Below, piece after piece: positions 1-5,898 of a stretch of DNA of 9,632 nucleotides. The notes below the pieces were generated by a model. That model did not search any database and was not told the DNA's origin. It worked only from the letters and a program-made list of their open reading frames with translations. This DNA is from Firmicutes bacterium UBA1426 (GTDB taxonomy: Bacteria; Bacillota; Clostridia; Peptostreptococcales; Anaerovoracaceae). Each line of letters opens with the position of its first letter. Positions within the stretch are counted from its first letter, which is position 1. The stretch covers positions 260-9,891 of the forward strand of contig DCUA01000061.1 of NCBI GenBank assembly GCA_002329675.1, read 5' to 3'. The position numbers and the translations under genes are program-made.

Positions 1-489
1 AAAACCACATTTGCCATGATTCTGTTAGGCTTGCTGGCCCCGGATTCCGGAACAGTTGAAGGGCTTGAGGGAAAGCGGATCTCGGCAGTTTTTCAGGAGG
101 ATCGTCTGATAGAACATCTATCTGCAATTGAGAACATTAAGCTGGTCATGGGCGATGATCCTGATGTGGATGAAATCAAAAGGGAATTAGCCGAAGTAGA
201 ACTGGAAGGGGCCTTGATCACAAAGCCCACAAGCCAGCTGTCAGGAGGTCAAAGGCGAAGGGTCGCCATTGTCAGGGCGATGATGGCAGAAAGCGATTTT
301 ATCTGCCTGGATGAGCCTTTTAAAGGACTGGATGCCGAGACCAAGCAAAAGGTCATGAGTTACGTAAAGAGAAAAGTAGAAGGAAAAACCGTTCTGCTGA
401 TTACTCATGATATAGAGGAGCGGCAATTTTTTGAAGGGGACTTTATCGGTGTCATTCCGGGACCAGTCTGCGAGATATATCCATTTTAA
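1..489 (+). CDS. ABC transporter ATP-binding protein, 5'-truncated by the window edge
   Basis: The last 162 residues of an ABC transporter ATPase are visible; the frame is open from base 1. It begins with KTT, the end of the Walker A P-loop, so roughly 35-45 N-terminal residues lie upstream. The remaining motifs follow in order: Q-loop (VFQED), signature LSGGQRRR, Walker B FICLDEPF, D-loop (GLD) and H-loop (LLITHD). All nucleotide-binding residues in the visible part are present, so it looks functional. The compact size and short C-terminus after the H-loop resemble ATPases of the nitrate/sulfonate/taurine (SsuB/TauB-like) group, but the substrate cannot be read from this fragment. It acts on the cytoplasmic face of the membrane with a permease that is not in the window, probably encoded upstream. 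It converges with the hydrogenase operon. A terminator-like hairpin with a T-run follows at 562-597. Confidence 0.93.
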   Translation, partial: KTTFAMILLGLLAPDSGTVEGLEGKRISAVFQEDRLIEHLSAIENIKLVMGDDPDVDEIKRELAEVELEGALITKPTSQLSGGQRRRVAIVRAMMAESDFICLDEPFKGLDAETKQKVMSYVKRKVEGKTVLLITHDIEERQFFEGDFIGVIPGPVCEIYPF

Positions 490-549
490 GTAATGGCCGG
501 TTACGGGCATAGGTCCGATGGGTTACTTCTTATCCAATTAAACAGATTC

Positions 550-666
550 AATGGCGGATCCCGGCGGTATATGCCCCTTGGAAACCGCCGTTTTTTTATG
601 CTTCGCATGAAAACGGTAAGAGGTTTCACGGTTTCTACGGGGCATATACCGCCGGAATCCGCCATT
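550..666. repeat. 117-bp near-perfect palindromic element
   Basis: The arms at 550-577 and 639-666 are inverted copies matching at 27 of 28 positions (the one mismatch is 560/656). The pairing continues inward after a 1-nt mismatch: 579-587 with 629-637 (one G-T pair), then 588-595 with 609-616, then 598-601 with 605-608 around a TTC loop. A 12-nt bulge (617-628) is the only large unpaired part. The whole element can fold into one long hairpin. It sits alone between two convergent genes. The ends read AATGGCGG...CCGCCATT. It has no coding capacity. It resembles a MITE or other small palindromic intergenic repeat. A role as an RNA structure is also possible. I see no clear target-site duplication. 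Confidence 0.85.
562..597 (+). terminator. Intrinsic terminator for the ABC transporter gene, inside the palindrome
   Basis: CGGCGGT (562-568) pairs perfectly with ACCGCCG (584-590) around a 15-nt loop and is followed at once by seven T residues (591-597). This is a standard rho-independent layout about 70 bases after the ABC stop codon. Its left stem (562-568) is also part of the outer arm of the larger palindrome, so the two folds exclude one another. Confidence 0.6.
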
Positions 667-688
667 TGTATGTTTCAAACCTGGTTAT

Positions 689-728
689 AAAAGAAGCGAG
701 GCCCCGACATCAGGGCCCCGCCTCTTTT
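689..728 (-). terminator. Intrinsic terminator of the hydCBA operon
   Basis: A 16-bp stem pairs 689-704 with 713-728 around an 8-nt loop, 12 bases beyond the hydA stop. At two positions (695/722 and 699/718) the plus-strand RNA would have A-C mismatches, while the minus-strand RNA has G-U pairs and so a fully paired stem. That asymmetry supports function on the minus strand, downstream of hydA. The minus-strand stem ends in UUUU followed by AU-rich sequence. Confidence 0.8.
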
Positions 729-740
729 ATTATATTCAGC

Positions 741-2525
741 CTATTCCTGCGGGCAATAGACTTCTCTCTTGTGGTAATGCGTATGGAGAAGCTTGTGGGA
801 CAGGTGGCCGTTTGGCTCCTTCAAATAGTCTTCGTAAAGTTTCTTGACCTCGGGGTTGTCGTGAGACTTTCTCAGAACCAACCTTTCATCTTCGGAGTAA
901 AGGGCGTTGGCTCTGTTAGCCTTTGGATTAACATCCAATCTGGCTTTGGCAGAAACGTGAGGCTGACCGCCACCGTGTACACAACCGCCCGGGCAGGCCA
1001 TGACTTCGATGAAATGGTAATCCTTCTCGCCGGCACGGACGGCATCCAATACTTTAGCTGCATTGGCGGTACCGTGCGCCACAGCGACTTTGATCTCTGT
1101 GGGTGTGCCGTTGATGGGCAGGGTGACGCTGGCTTCCTTGACGCCTTCCAGACCCCTCACGTCGTCGTATTCGATAGAGGTCAGGTTCTCGCCTGTGAGG
1201 ATGTCAGCAACGGTCCGAAGAGCAGCTTCCATAACGCCGCCTGTGGTACCGAAAATGACAGCAGCTCCCGTATAGTCGCCTAAAATGCTGTCGTCCTCTT
1301 CGTCGGGAAGAGCCAGGAAGTTGATCCTCGCCTGTTTGATCATATCGCCCAGTTCTCTGGTCGTGAGAACGATATCGATATCTCTGTTTCCGTCAACTTC
1401 CATTTCCGGTCTGGTTGCCTCTGTCTTCTTGGAAACACAAGGCATCACGGAAACGCTGACGATTTTCTTCGGGTCGATGTTGAATTTCTCTGCATAATAG
1501 GATTTAACCAGAGCACCGAACATCTGCTGCGGAGATTTGCAGGTGGACAGGTTATCCAGGAAATCCGGATAGTTGATTTCGCAGAAGCGGATCCAACCCG
1601 GCGAACAGGAGGTGATCATTGGAAGGGTTCCTCCCTTGGTCACTCTGTTCAGAAGTTCGGTACCTTCCTCCAATATAGTCAGGTCCGCACTGAAGTTGGT
1701 GTCGAAGACCTTGTCAAAACCAATCCTTCTTAGAGCAGCTACCATCTTACCGGTGACGGGAGTACCCACGGGCAGGCCGAACTCTTCACCCAGAGCGGCA
1801 CGCACAGCTGGTGCTGTCTGCACTACTACGAACTTGTCGGGATCTTCGATGGCTTCCCATACCTGATCGATATAGGGTTTTTCTCTCAGGGCTGCGACGG
1901 GGCAGGCGTTTATGCACTGACCGCAGAATACACAGTCTACATCTCTCATGCTGTAGTCAAAGGCCGGTGCAACTTCGGTATTAAATCCTCTGTTGGTGAA
2001 ATCCAGAACACCGATCCCCTGTACGTTTTTGCATGTGCTGATACATCTTCCACAGAGGATGCACTTGGAGGAGTCGCGGATGATCGAGTGGGAAAGATCA
2101 TCTACAACAGCCTTTCTCTTGGCTCCATCAAAAGGAACATCTGCAATACCCAGTTCGTCGCAGAGTTTCTGGAGTTCGCAGCTTCCGTTTCTGCGGCATG
2201 TGAGGCATTCGCGGTTGTGGTTGGCCAGGATCAGTTCAACGTTATTGCGTACGGCCTTACGGACCTTAGCGGTATTTGTCCTGATGTTCATGCCTTCCTG
2301 AACCTGCAGTACGCAGGATGCAGGGAGATTTCTCATAGGAACCCCGTTGATATCTGCTTCTACAACGCAAACTCTGCAAGCCGCGATCTCATTGATATCC
2401 TTCAGGTAGCAAAGGGTAGGGATATCGATACCGGCAGCTTTTGCAGCCAATAATACGGTATAATCTTTGGGAACGCTGACGGCAATCCCATTTATAGTCA
2501 CATTGACTTTCTGAACATTTTCCAT
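741..2525 (-). CDS. hydA: [FeFe] hydrogenase catalytic subunit HydA (NAD-linked, trimeric type)
   Basis: This 594-residue protein is the catalytic subunit that interconverts protons and H2 in the cytoplasm. Domains in order: a plant-type [2Fe-2S] domain (C39, C50, C53, C71); a His-Cys [4Fe-4S] site (H103, C107, C110, C116); two ferredoxin-type [4Fe-4S] motifs (C155/158/161/165 and C198/201/204/208); the H-cluster domain with TSCSPGW (305-311), MPCVSKK (361-367) and EVMACPGGC (507-515); and the C-terminal small-subunit region (about 535-594). This layout matches HydA/HndD-type subunits of NAD-linked, electron-bifurcating hydrogenases, and length is normal. The first H-cluster motif has Ser308 where the two-Cys form TSCCP has the second Cys; I checked this on the DNA (tgt tcg). 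The ATG follows AGGAGG by 10 bases. The gene lies 14 bases after hydB and is last in the operon. The H-cluster maturases HydE, HydF and HydG are not in the window. Confidence 0.97.
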   Translation of the reverse strand: MENVQKVNVTINGIAVSVPKDYTVLLAAKAAGIDIPTLCYLKDINEIAACRVCVVEADINGVPMRNLPASCVLQVQEGMNIRTNTAKVRKAVRNNVELILANHNRECLTCRRNGSCELQKLCDELGIADVPFDGAKRKAVVDDLSHSIIRDSSKCILCGRCISTCKNVQGIGVLDFTNRGFNTEVAPAFDYSMRDVDCVFCGQCINACPVAALREKPYIDQVWEAIEDPDKFVVVQTAPAVRAALGEEFGLPVGTPVTGKMVAALRRIGFDKVFDTNFSADLTILEEGTELLNRVTKGGTLPMITSCSPGWIRFCEINYPDFLDNLSTCKSPQQMFGALVKSYYAEKFNIDPKKIVSVSVMPCVSKKTEATRPEMEVDGNRDIDIVLTTRELGDMIKQARINFLALPDEEDDSILGDYTGAAVIFGTTGGVMEAALRTVADILTGENLTSIEYDDVRGLEGVKEASVTLPINGTPTEIKVAVAHGTANAAKVLDAVRAGEKDYHFIEVMACPGGCVHGGGQPHVSAKARLDVNPKANRANALYSEDERLVLRKSHDNPEVKKLYEDYLKEPNGHLSHKLLHTHYHKREVYCPQE

Positions 2526-2539
2526 GTTACCATGTCCTC

Positions 2540-4387
2540 CTATTTTCTAATGATGGCCTTGAACGTACAGGCATCCATACAAGCACCGCACTTAATGCAT
2601 TTATCCTGATCGATAACATGTCTTTGCTTGACAGTACCTGTGATCGCCTTGGTGGGGCATACTCTTACGCAACGGGTGCAGCCTGTGCAGGCGTCGGTAA
2701 TGAAGTAGCTCAACAAAGCTTTGCATACGCTTGCAGGACATCTCTTATCGACTACGTGTGCCACATATTCATCTCTAAAGTGTTTAATCGTAGAGAGGAC
2801 AGGGTTCGGTGCCGTTTGTCCCAATGCGCAGAGAGATGTATTCTTGATGTTCTCCGCAAGTTCTTCCAGGATGTCCAGATCCTCCAGGGTTCCATTGCCC
2901 GCGGTGATCTTATCCAGGATCTCCAGCATTCTCTTGGTACCTTCACGACAGGGTGTGCACTTGCCGCAGGACTCATCTACTGTGAAATCCAGGAAGAAAC
3001 GAGCGATGTCTACCATGCAGTTATCTTCATCCATTACGATCATACCGCCGGAGCCCATCATTGAACCGATAGCAACTAAGTTGTCAAAATCAATAGGAGT
3101 GTCCAGGTTTTCTCTGGTAATGCAGCCGCCGGACGGCCCGCCTGTTTGAACTGCCTTGAATGCTTTACCATTGAGACAGTCTTCACCAATGTCATAGATG
3201 ACTTCTCTCAGGGTGATACCCATGGGGACCTCTACCAGGCCGGTATTGTTGATTTTGCCGCCCAGCGCGAATACTTTGGTGCCCGGAGACTTTTCTGTAC
3301 CCATGGATCTGAACCATTCCGGTCCGTTCAGAATAATCTTCGGCACGTTGGCCAGAGTCTCTACGTTGTTGATAATAGTGGGTTTGCCCCAGAGCCCCTT
3401 GTTAGCCGGGAAAGGAGGCTTGTTTCTGGACATGCCGCGCTTTCCTTCGATGGAAGCGATCAATGCGGTTTCTTCGCCGCAAACGAACGCACCGGCTCCC
3501 AATCGAATCTCGATATCGAAGTCGAAATTACTGCCGAAAATGTTTTTGCCCAGGAAGCCCTTTTCCTTTGCCTGCTCGATAGCGATCTTTAATCTGTGAA
3601 CAGCAACGGGGTATTCAGCTCTTACGTAAATAAAGCCTTTTGTAGCACCGATGGCATAACCGCCGATGGCCATAGCTTCAAGAACGGAGTGGGGGTCACC
3701 CTCCAGAACGCTTCTGTCCATAAATGCGCCCGGGTCACCTTCGTCAGCGTTGCAGATGATGTATTTCTGATCTGCTTCATTAGCCGCAGCAAAGCTCCAC
3801 TTCATTCCTGTGGAGAAGCCTGCTCCGCCTCTTCCTCTGAGGCCGGAGGCCTTCATAAGATCGATGACTTCCTGAGGTGTCATTTGTGTGACAGCCTTGG
3901 CCAGGGCCTGATAACCGTCGATTGCTATATAATCGTCTATATTTTCAGGATCGATGAGACCGCAATTCTGAAGAACGACACGCTTTTGCTTCTTATAAAA
4001 CTGCACATCGTCCAGGTTTCTAAGCTTATCGCCTTCTCCCTCACCGATGGTGTATTCTACAACAGGTTTGCCTTTTTCCAAATGTTCGGAAACCACTTTG
4101 GAGACCCGATCTGGGTCCATATGGATATATGTAACTTTATCCTTGCCGGGTTCAAAGACCTCGACGATAGGTTCATATATGCACATGCCGATGCAGCCTG
4201 TAGGAACGATTTGTATGTTGGAAAGTCCCTTTGCTGCAGTTTCTTCTCTTAGTTTTTCCAAAACAGGTTTGGCTCCGGCAGAAATGCCGCATGTGGCCAT
4301 TCCCACGACCACGCGGTAGCCATCAGTGACCTCAAAGTCTTTCACTGCTTTGGCCTTTAATTGGTTTAATTCATTGATACCGTTCAT
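2540..4387 (-). CDS. hydB: NADH-binding FMN/iron-sulfur subunit HydB (NuoF-like) of the [FeFe] hydrogenase
   Basis: HydB (615 residues) oxidises or reduces NAD(H) at an FMN and passes electrons through Fe-S clusters to HydA; the FMN site is the presumed bifurcation centre. Regions: an N-terminal thioredoxin-like ferredoxin domain (about 20-110, with C33, C65, C69); a NuoF core with GRGGAGF (185-191), CNADEGDPGAF (212-222) and GAGAFVCGEETALI (297-310) for FMN and NADH; the NuoF [4Fe-4S] site (C474, C477, C480, C520); and two C-terminal ferredoxin motifs (C567/570/573/577 and C597/600/603/607). The in-frame ATG at 4465 is rejected: it would add 26 hydrophobic residues, overlap hydC by 68 bases and lack a ribosome binding site. 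The ATG at 4387 has GAGGTG 6 bases upstream. Only three Cys are seen in the N-terminal ferredoxin domain, where four would be expected for a classical [2Fe-2S] site. Confidence 0.96.
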   Translation of the reverse strand: MNGINELNQLKAKAVKDFEVTDGYRVVVGMATCGISAGAKPVLEKLREETAAKGLSNIQIVPTGCIGMCIYEPIVEVFEPGKDKVTYIHMDPDRVSKVVSEHLEKGKPVVEYTIGEGEGDKLRNLDDVQFYKKQKRVVLQNCGLIDPENIDDYIAIDGYQALAKAVTQMTPQEVIDLMKASGLRGRGGAGFSTGMKWSFAAANEADQKYIICNADEGDPGAFMDRSVLEGDPHSVLEAMAIGGYAIGATKGFIYVRAEYPVAVHRLKIAIEQAKEKGFLGKNIFGSNFDFDIEIRLGAGAFVCGEETALIASIEGKRGMSRNKPPFPANKGLWGKPTIINNVETLANVPKIILNGPEWFRSMGTEKSPGTKVFALGGKINNTGLVEVPMGITLREVIYDIGEDCLNGKAFKAVQTGGPSGGCITRENLDTPIDFDNLVAIGSMMGSGGMIVMDEDNCMVDIARFFLDFTVDESCGKCTPCREGTKRMLEILDKITAGNGTLEDLDILEELAENIKNTSLCALGQTAPNPVLSTIKHFRDEYVAHVVDKRCPASVCKALLSYFITDACTGCTRCVRVCPTKAITGTVKQRHVIDQDKCIKCGACMDACTFKAIIRK

Positions 4388-4393
4388 CTGCGC

Positions 4394-4399
4394 CACCTC
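4394..4399 (-). promoter_or_regulatory. Ribosome binding site that fixes the hydB start
   Basis: GAGGTG on the minus strand lies 6 bases before the ATG at 4387 and overlaps the hydC TGA stop (4400-4398). This suggests translational coupling of hydC and hydB, and it favours the 615-residue form of HydB. Confidence 0.75.
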
Positions 4400-4898
4400 A
4401 CCCTCTATATTTCTCAAGAATCGCAGGAATAACATCCACATTATCCAGCTTGCCATAAACGTCATCGTCTATCATCATAACGGGTGCCAGTCCGCAGCAG
4501 CCCAGACAGCGAGTGGCATCAATGGTGAACAAGCCGTCTTGTGTGGTCTCACCCACGCCTATGTTCAATTCCTCAACGACCTTATCCATTACCTTCTGTG
4601 CCCCTCTTACATAGCAAGCAGTTCCGAGGCAAATTCCTATATGGTGTTTGCCCTTTGGTGTGATGGCAAATTGGCTGTAAAATGTAGCGATTCCATAGAG
4701 TTCTGCGATGGGAACTCCGATGTTTTCTGAAATGAATTTCTGGACCTCCAGAGGCAGGTAACCGAAAATACGCTGCGCTTCCTGAAGCACCGTCATGGTA
4801 ATTCCTTGAGAATCTTTTACAGAATCAATATACGCTTTTAACTCCGCATATCTCTTGTCTTCTGTTTTGTTGCAATTGCACCCGCAGTCATTTTGCAT
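4398..4898 (-). CDS. hydC: NuoE-like [2Fe-2S] subunit HydC of the [FeFe] hydrogenase
   Basis: This 166-residue protein belongs to the 24-kDa/NuoE thioredoxin-like ferredoxin family and is the small electron-transfer subunit of the HydABC complex. The [2Fe-2S] ligands are C90 and C95 (CLGTAC) and C131 and C135 (CLGCC). The helical N-terminal part contains the conserved LQEAQRIFGYLP and YGIATFYSQF segments of NuoE proteins. Length is normal. An in-frame TTG at 4904 would add two residues, but AAGGAG (4913-4908) lies only 3 bases from the TTG and 9 from the ATG at 4898, so I chose the ATG. The extreme N-terminus is cysteine-rich (C5, C7, C9 in CGCNC), outside the conserved domain. It is the first gene of the operon and ends 10 bases before the hydB start. 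Confidence 0.96.
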   Translation of the reverse strand: MQNDCGCNCNKTEDKRYAELKAYIDSVKDSQGITMTVLQEAQRIFGYLPLEVQKFISENIGVPIAELYGIATFYSQFAITPKGKHHIGICLGTACYVRGAQKVMDKVVEELNIGVGETTQDGLFTIDATRCLGCCGLAPVMMIDDDVYGKLDNVDVIPAILEKYRG

Positions 4899-4936
4899 TT
4901 TCAAAATCTCCTTTTATAACTTGTGATAAATGTGTC

Positions 4937-4942
4937 ATTATA
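4937..4942 (-). promoter_or_regulatory. Candidate hydC-proximal -10 box
   Basis: A perfect TATAAT on the minus strand would place transcription start near 4930 and leave a leader of about 30 bases before hydC. No good -35 box is found 16-18 bases upstream (the 17-bp position reads AAACGA), and there is no TG extension, so this alone is weak. It would exclude the extended Shine-Dalgarno at 4968-4979 from the transcript. Confidence 0.35.
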
Positions 4943-4967
4943 GCCTCTTACAACATGAATCGTTTAA

Positions 4968-4979
4968 GGATCACCTCCT
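4968..4979 (-). promoter_or_regulatory. Perfect extended Shine-Dalgarno sequence without a matching gene
   Basis: The minus strand reads AGGAGGTGATCC, the full complement of the usual 16S rRNA 3' end. No ATG, GTG or TTG lies at normal spacing. The next ATG (4956) is followed only by TTG and TAA. An overlapping short frame M-E-G-V-R-R ends with the TGA inside the motif. It may act as a leader translation signal or standby site, or be a remnant. Confidence 0.45.
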
Positions 4980-5095
4980 GACACCCTCCATTTCGCAGAC
5001 AAGAAAGACGTTAGTATTGCTAGGATAAAGGAAATGTAGACAGGGCATACATATTTGATATTTTTTCTACAATCACTTCGAGAATAACATAACTA

Positions 5096-5123
5096 ATTAT
5101 AGGATGCAATAATATTAAGTAAA
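5096..5123 (-). promoter_or_regulatory. Candidate promoter for hydCBA (distal)
   Basis: On the minus strand TTTACT (5123-5118) is followed after 16 bases by a perfect TATAAT (5101-5096). Transcription would start near 5088-5090 and give a leader of roughly 190 bases that contains the extended Shine-Dalgarno sequence. This is the best-spaced sigma-A-like match on this strand in the region. Confidence 0.5.
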
Positions 5124-5125
5124 CT

Positions 5126-5154
5126 TTGAATAAGTAAAAACTTAACGATTTAAT
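5126..5154 (+). promoter_or_regulatory. Candidate promoter for the nitroreductase gene
   Basis: TTGAAT (5126-5131), a 17-base spacer and TTTAAT (5149-5154) match the sigma-A consensus at 4 and 5 of 6 positions. Transcription would start near 5161, giving a leader of about 84 bases. It lies back to back with the distal hyd promoter: the two -35 boxes are two bases apart. Confidence 0.5.
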
Positions 5155-5244
5155 TTGTGGCAAAGATCCCGCCCTGCTGTCGCATTTCCTTGCTATAGAC
5201 AGCCAAAACTGTTAAGATTTATATGATAGAAAAGGAGGTTCATT

Positions 5245-5898
5245 ATGGAGTTCAAGGATGTTATTTACAAGCGTCAGAGTATAAGGAAGTTTACAGAGCA
5301 AGATGTATCACAGGAGGATCTGGAAGCCATTCTCGATGCGGGAAGGGTTGCTCCTTCGGGCAAAAATTCACAAAACTGGCACTTCGTCGTGATCCGGGAT
5401 AGAGGGATGAAAGAAAAGATCGGGCAGGCCATTCTGGATAAAAACGAGCTGATCGCAAAAAAGATGGACGAGAAAGACCCGGAAAAGGGACTTCGCTTCC
5501 GTAAGCTTGCAAAGAACTTCTCGCTTTTCTTCATTGACGCACCGGTGTTGATCGTAGTGTATGCCACCGTCTACCATTGCGTCGGTTATTATGAATATCT
5601 GTTTGCCGAGTTCCCGCAGGAGGATATTGACAAGCTTTCCCGGTCAGATCCCGGGATGCAGAATATCGGAGCCGCAGTTGAAAACATGGTTCTTGCGGCC
5701 AATGACCTGGGGTATGGCTGCTGCTGGATGACAGGGCAGAATTACGCTGCTGATGAAATCGTAGAAGTTATCAAGAAAGAGACGGGTTTTGAAAAGGAAG
5801 GTTATTTCCTTGCCTGTCTGCTTCCTATTGGCGTTCCTCAAGAAGGAGCAAAGAGCCCGGGGCGGAAGGAATTGAGCGAAATCTGTACCTTCTTATAA
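5245..5898 (+). CDS. Nitroreductase family protein (FMN-dependent oxidoreductase)
   Basis: This 217-residue soluble protein has the nitroreductase fold signatures. The N-terminal RQSIRKF (10-16) supplies the Arg/Ser contacts for the FMN phosphate. APSGKNSQNWHF (36-47) is the second conserved FMN segment. DPGMQNIGAAVENMVLAANDLGYGCCW is the dimer-core helix that precedes the FMN-binding loop, and LLPIGVP with a late RKEL close the family pattern. No ferredoxin domain is attached. Members reduce nitro compounds, quinones or flavins with NAD(P)H, or carry out other flavin reactions; the substrate here cannot be read from sequence. AAGGAGG lies 6 bases before the ATG. It is transcribed away from the hydrogenase operon and overlaps the downstream regulator gene tail to tail by 6 bases. 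A link to hydrogenase redox balance is only a possibility from proximity. Confidence 0.93.
   Translation: MEFKDVIYKRQSIRKFTEQDVSQEDLEAILDAGRVAPSGKNSQNWHFVVIRDRGMKEKIGQAILDKNELIAKKMDEKDPEKGLRFRKLAKNFSLFFIDAPVLIVVYATVYHCVGYYEYLFAEFPQEDIDKLSRSDPGMQNIGAAVENMVLAANDLGYGCCWMTGQNYAADEIVEVIKKETGFEKEGYFLACLLPIGVPQEGAKSPGRKELSEICTFL

Larger units (their letters stand above)
4905..5244. other. Divergent control region between hydC and the nitroreductase gene
   Basis: These 340 bases carry no convincing gene. They are clearly more AT-rich than the flanking genes, especially 5041-5160. They contain candidate promoters facing both ways (listed separately), a perfect extended Shine-Dalgarno sequence on the minus strand without a proper reading frame (4968-4979), and a small inverted repeat GCTGTC/GACAGC (5176-5181/5198-5203, 16-nt loop) in the presumed nitroreductase leader. 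I recognise no riboswitch and no clear Rex or Fnr operator. Confidence 0.7.

Noticed and set aside
493..690. Plus-strand open frame of 65 codons across the palindrome.
   Set aside because: It is made almost entirely of the inverted repeat, has no ribosome binding site, and its peptide has no familiar features.
666..1283. Plus-strand open frame of 205 codons opposite hydA.
   Set aside because: It lies wholly over the terminator and the hydA coding region, has no ribosome binding site and shows no recognisable protein pattern. It is a shadow of hydA.
4388..4465. Longer HydB with an extra hydrophobic N-terminus (start at 4465), which could look like a signal or membrane anchor.
   Set aside because: It overlaps hydC by 68 bases and has no ribosome binding site, whereas the ATG at 4387 has GAGGTG at 6 bases. 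The hydrophobic stretch is the antisense-frame product of hydC codons.
4921..4942. Possible Rex or CRP/Fnr-type operator (TTGTGATAAATGTGTCA) in front of hydC.
   Set aside because: The two halves are not inverted copies, and the Rex consensus symmetry is absent.
4961..4985. Fragment of a 16S rRNA gene 3' end on the plus strand (GGATCACCTCCT).
   Set aside because: Only 12 bases match. The sequence before it does not resemble the conserved end of 16S, so a Shine-Dalgarno-like sequence on the minus strand is the better reading.
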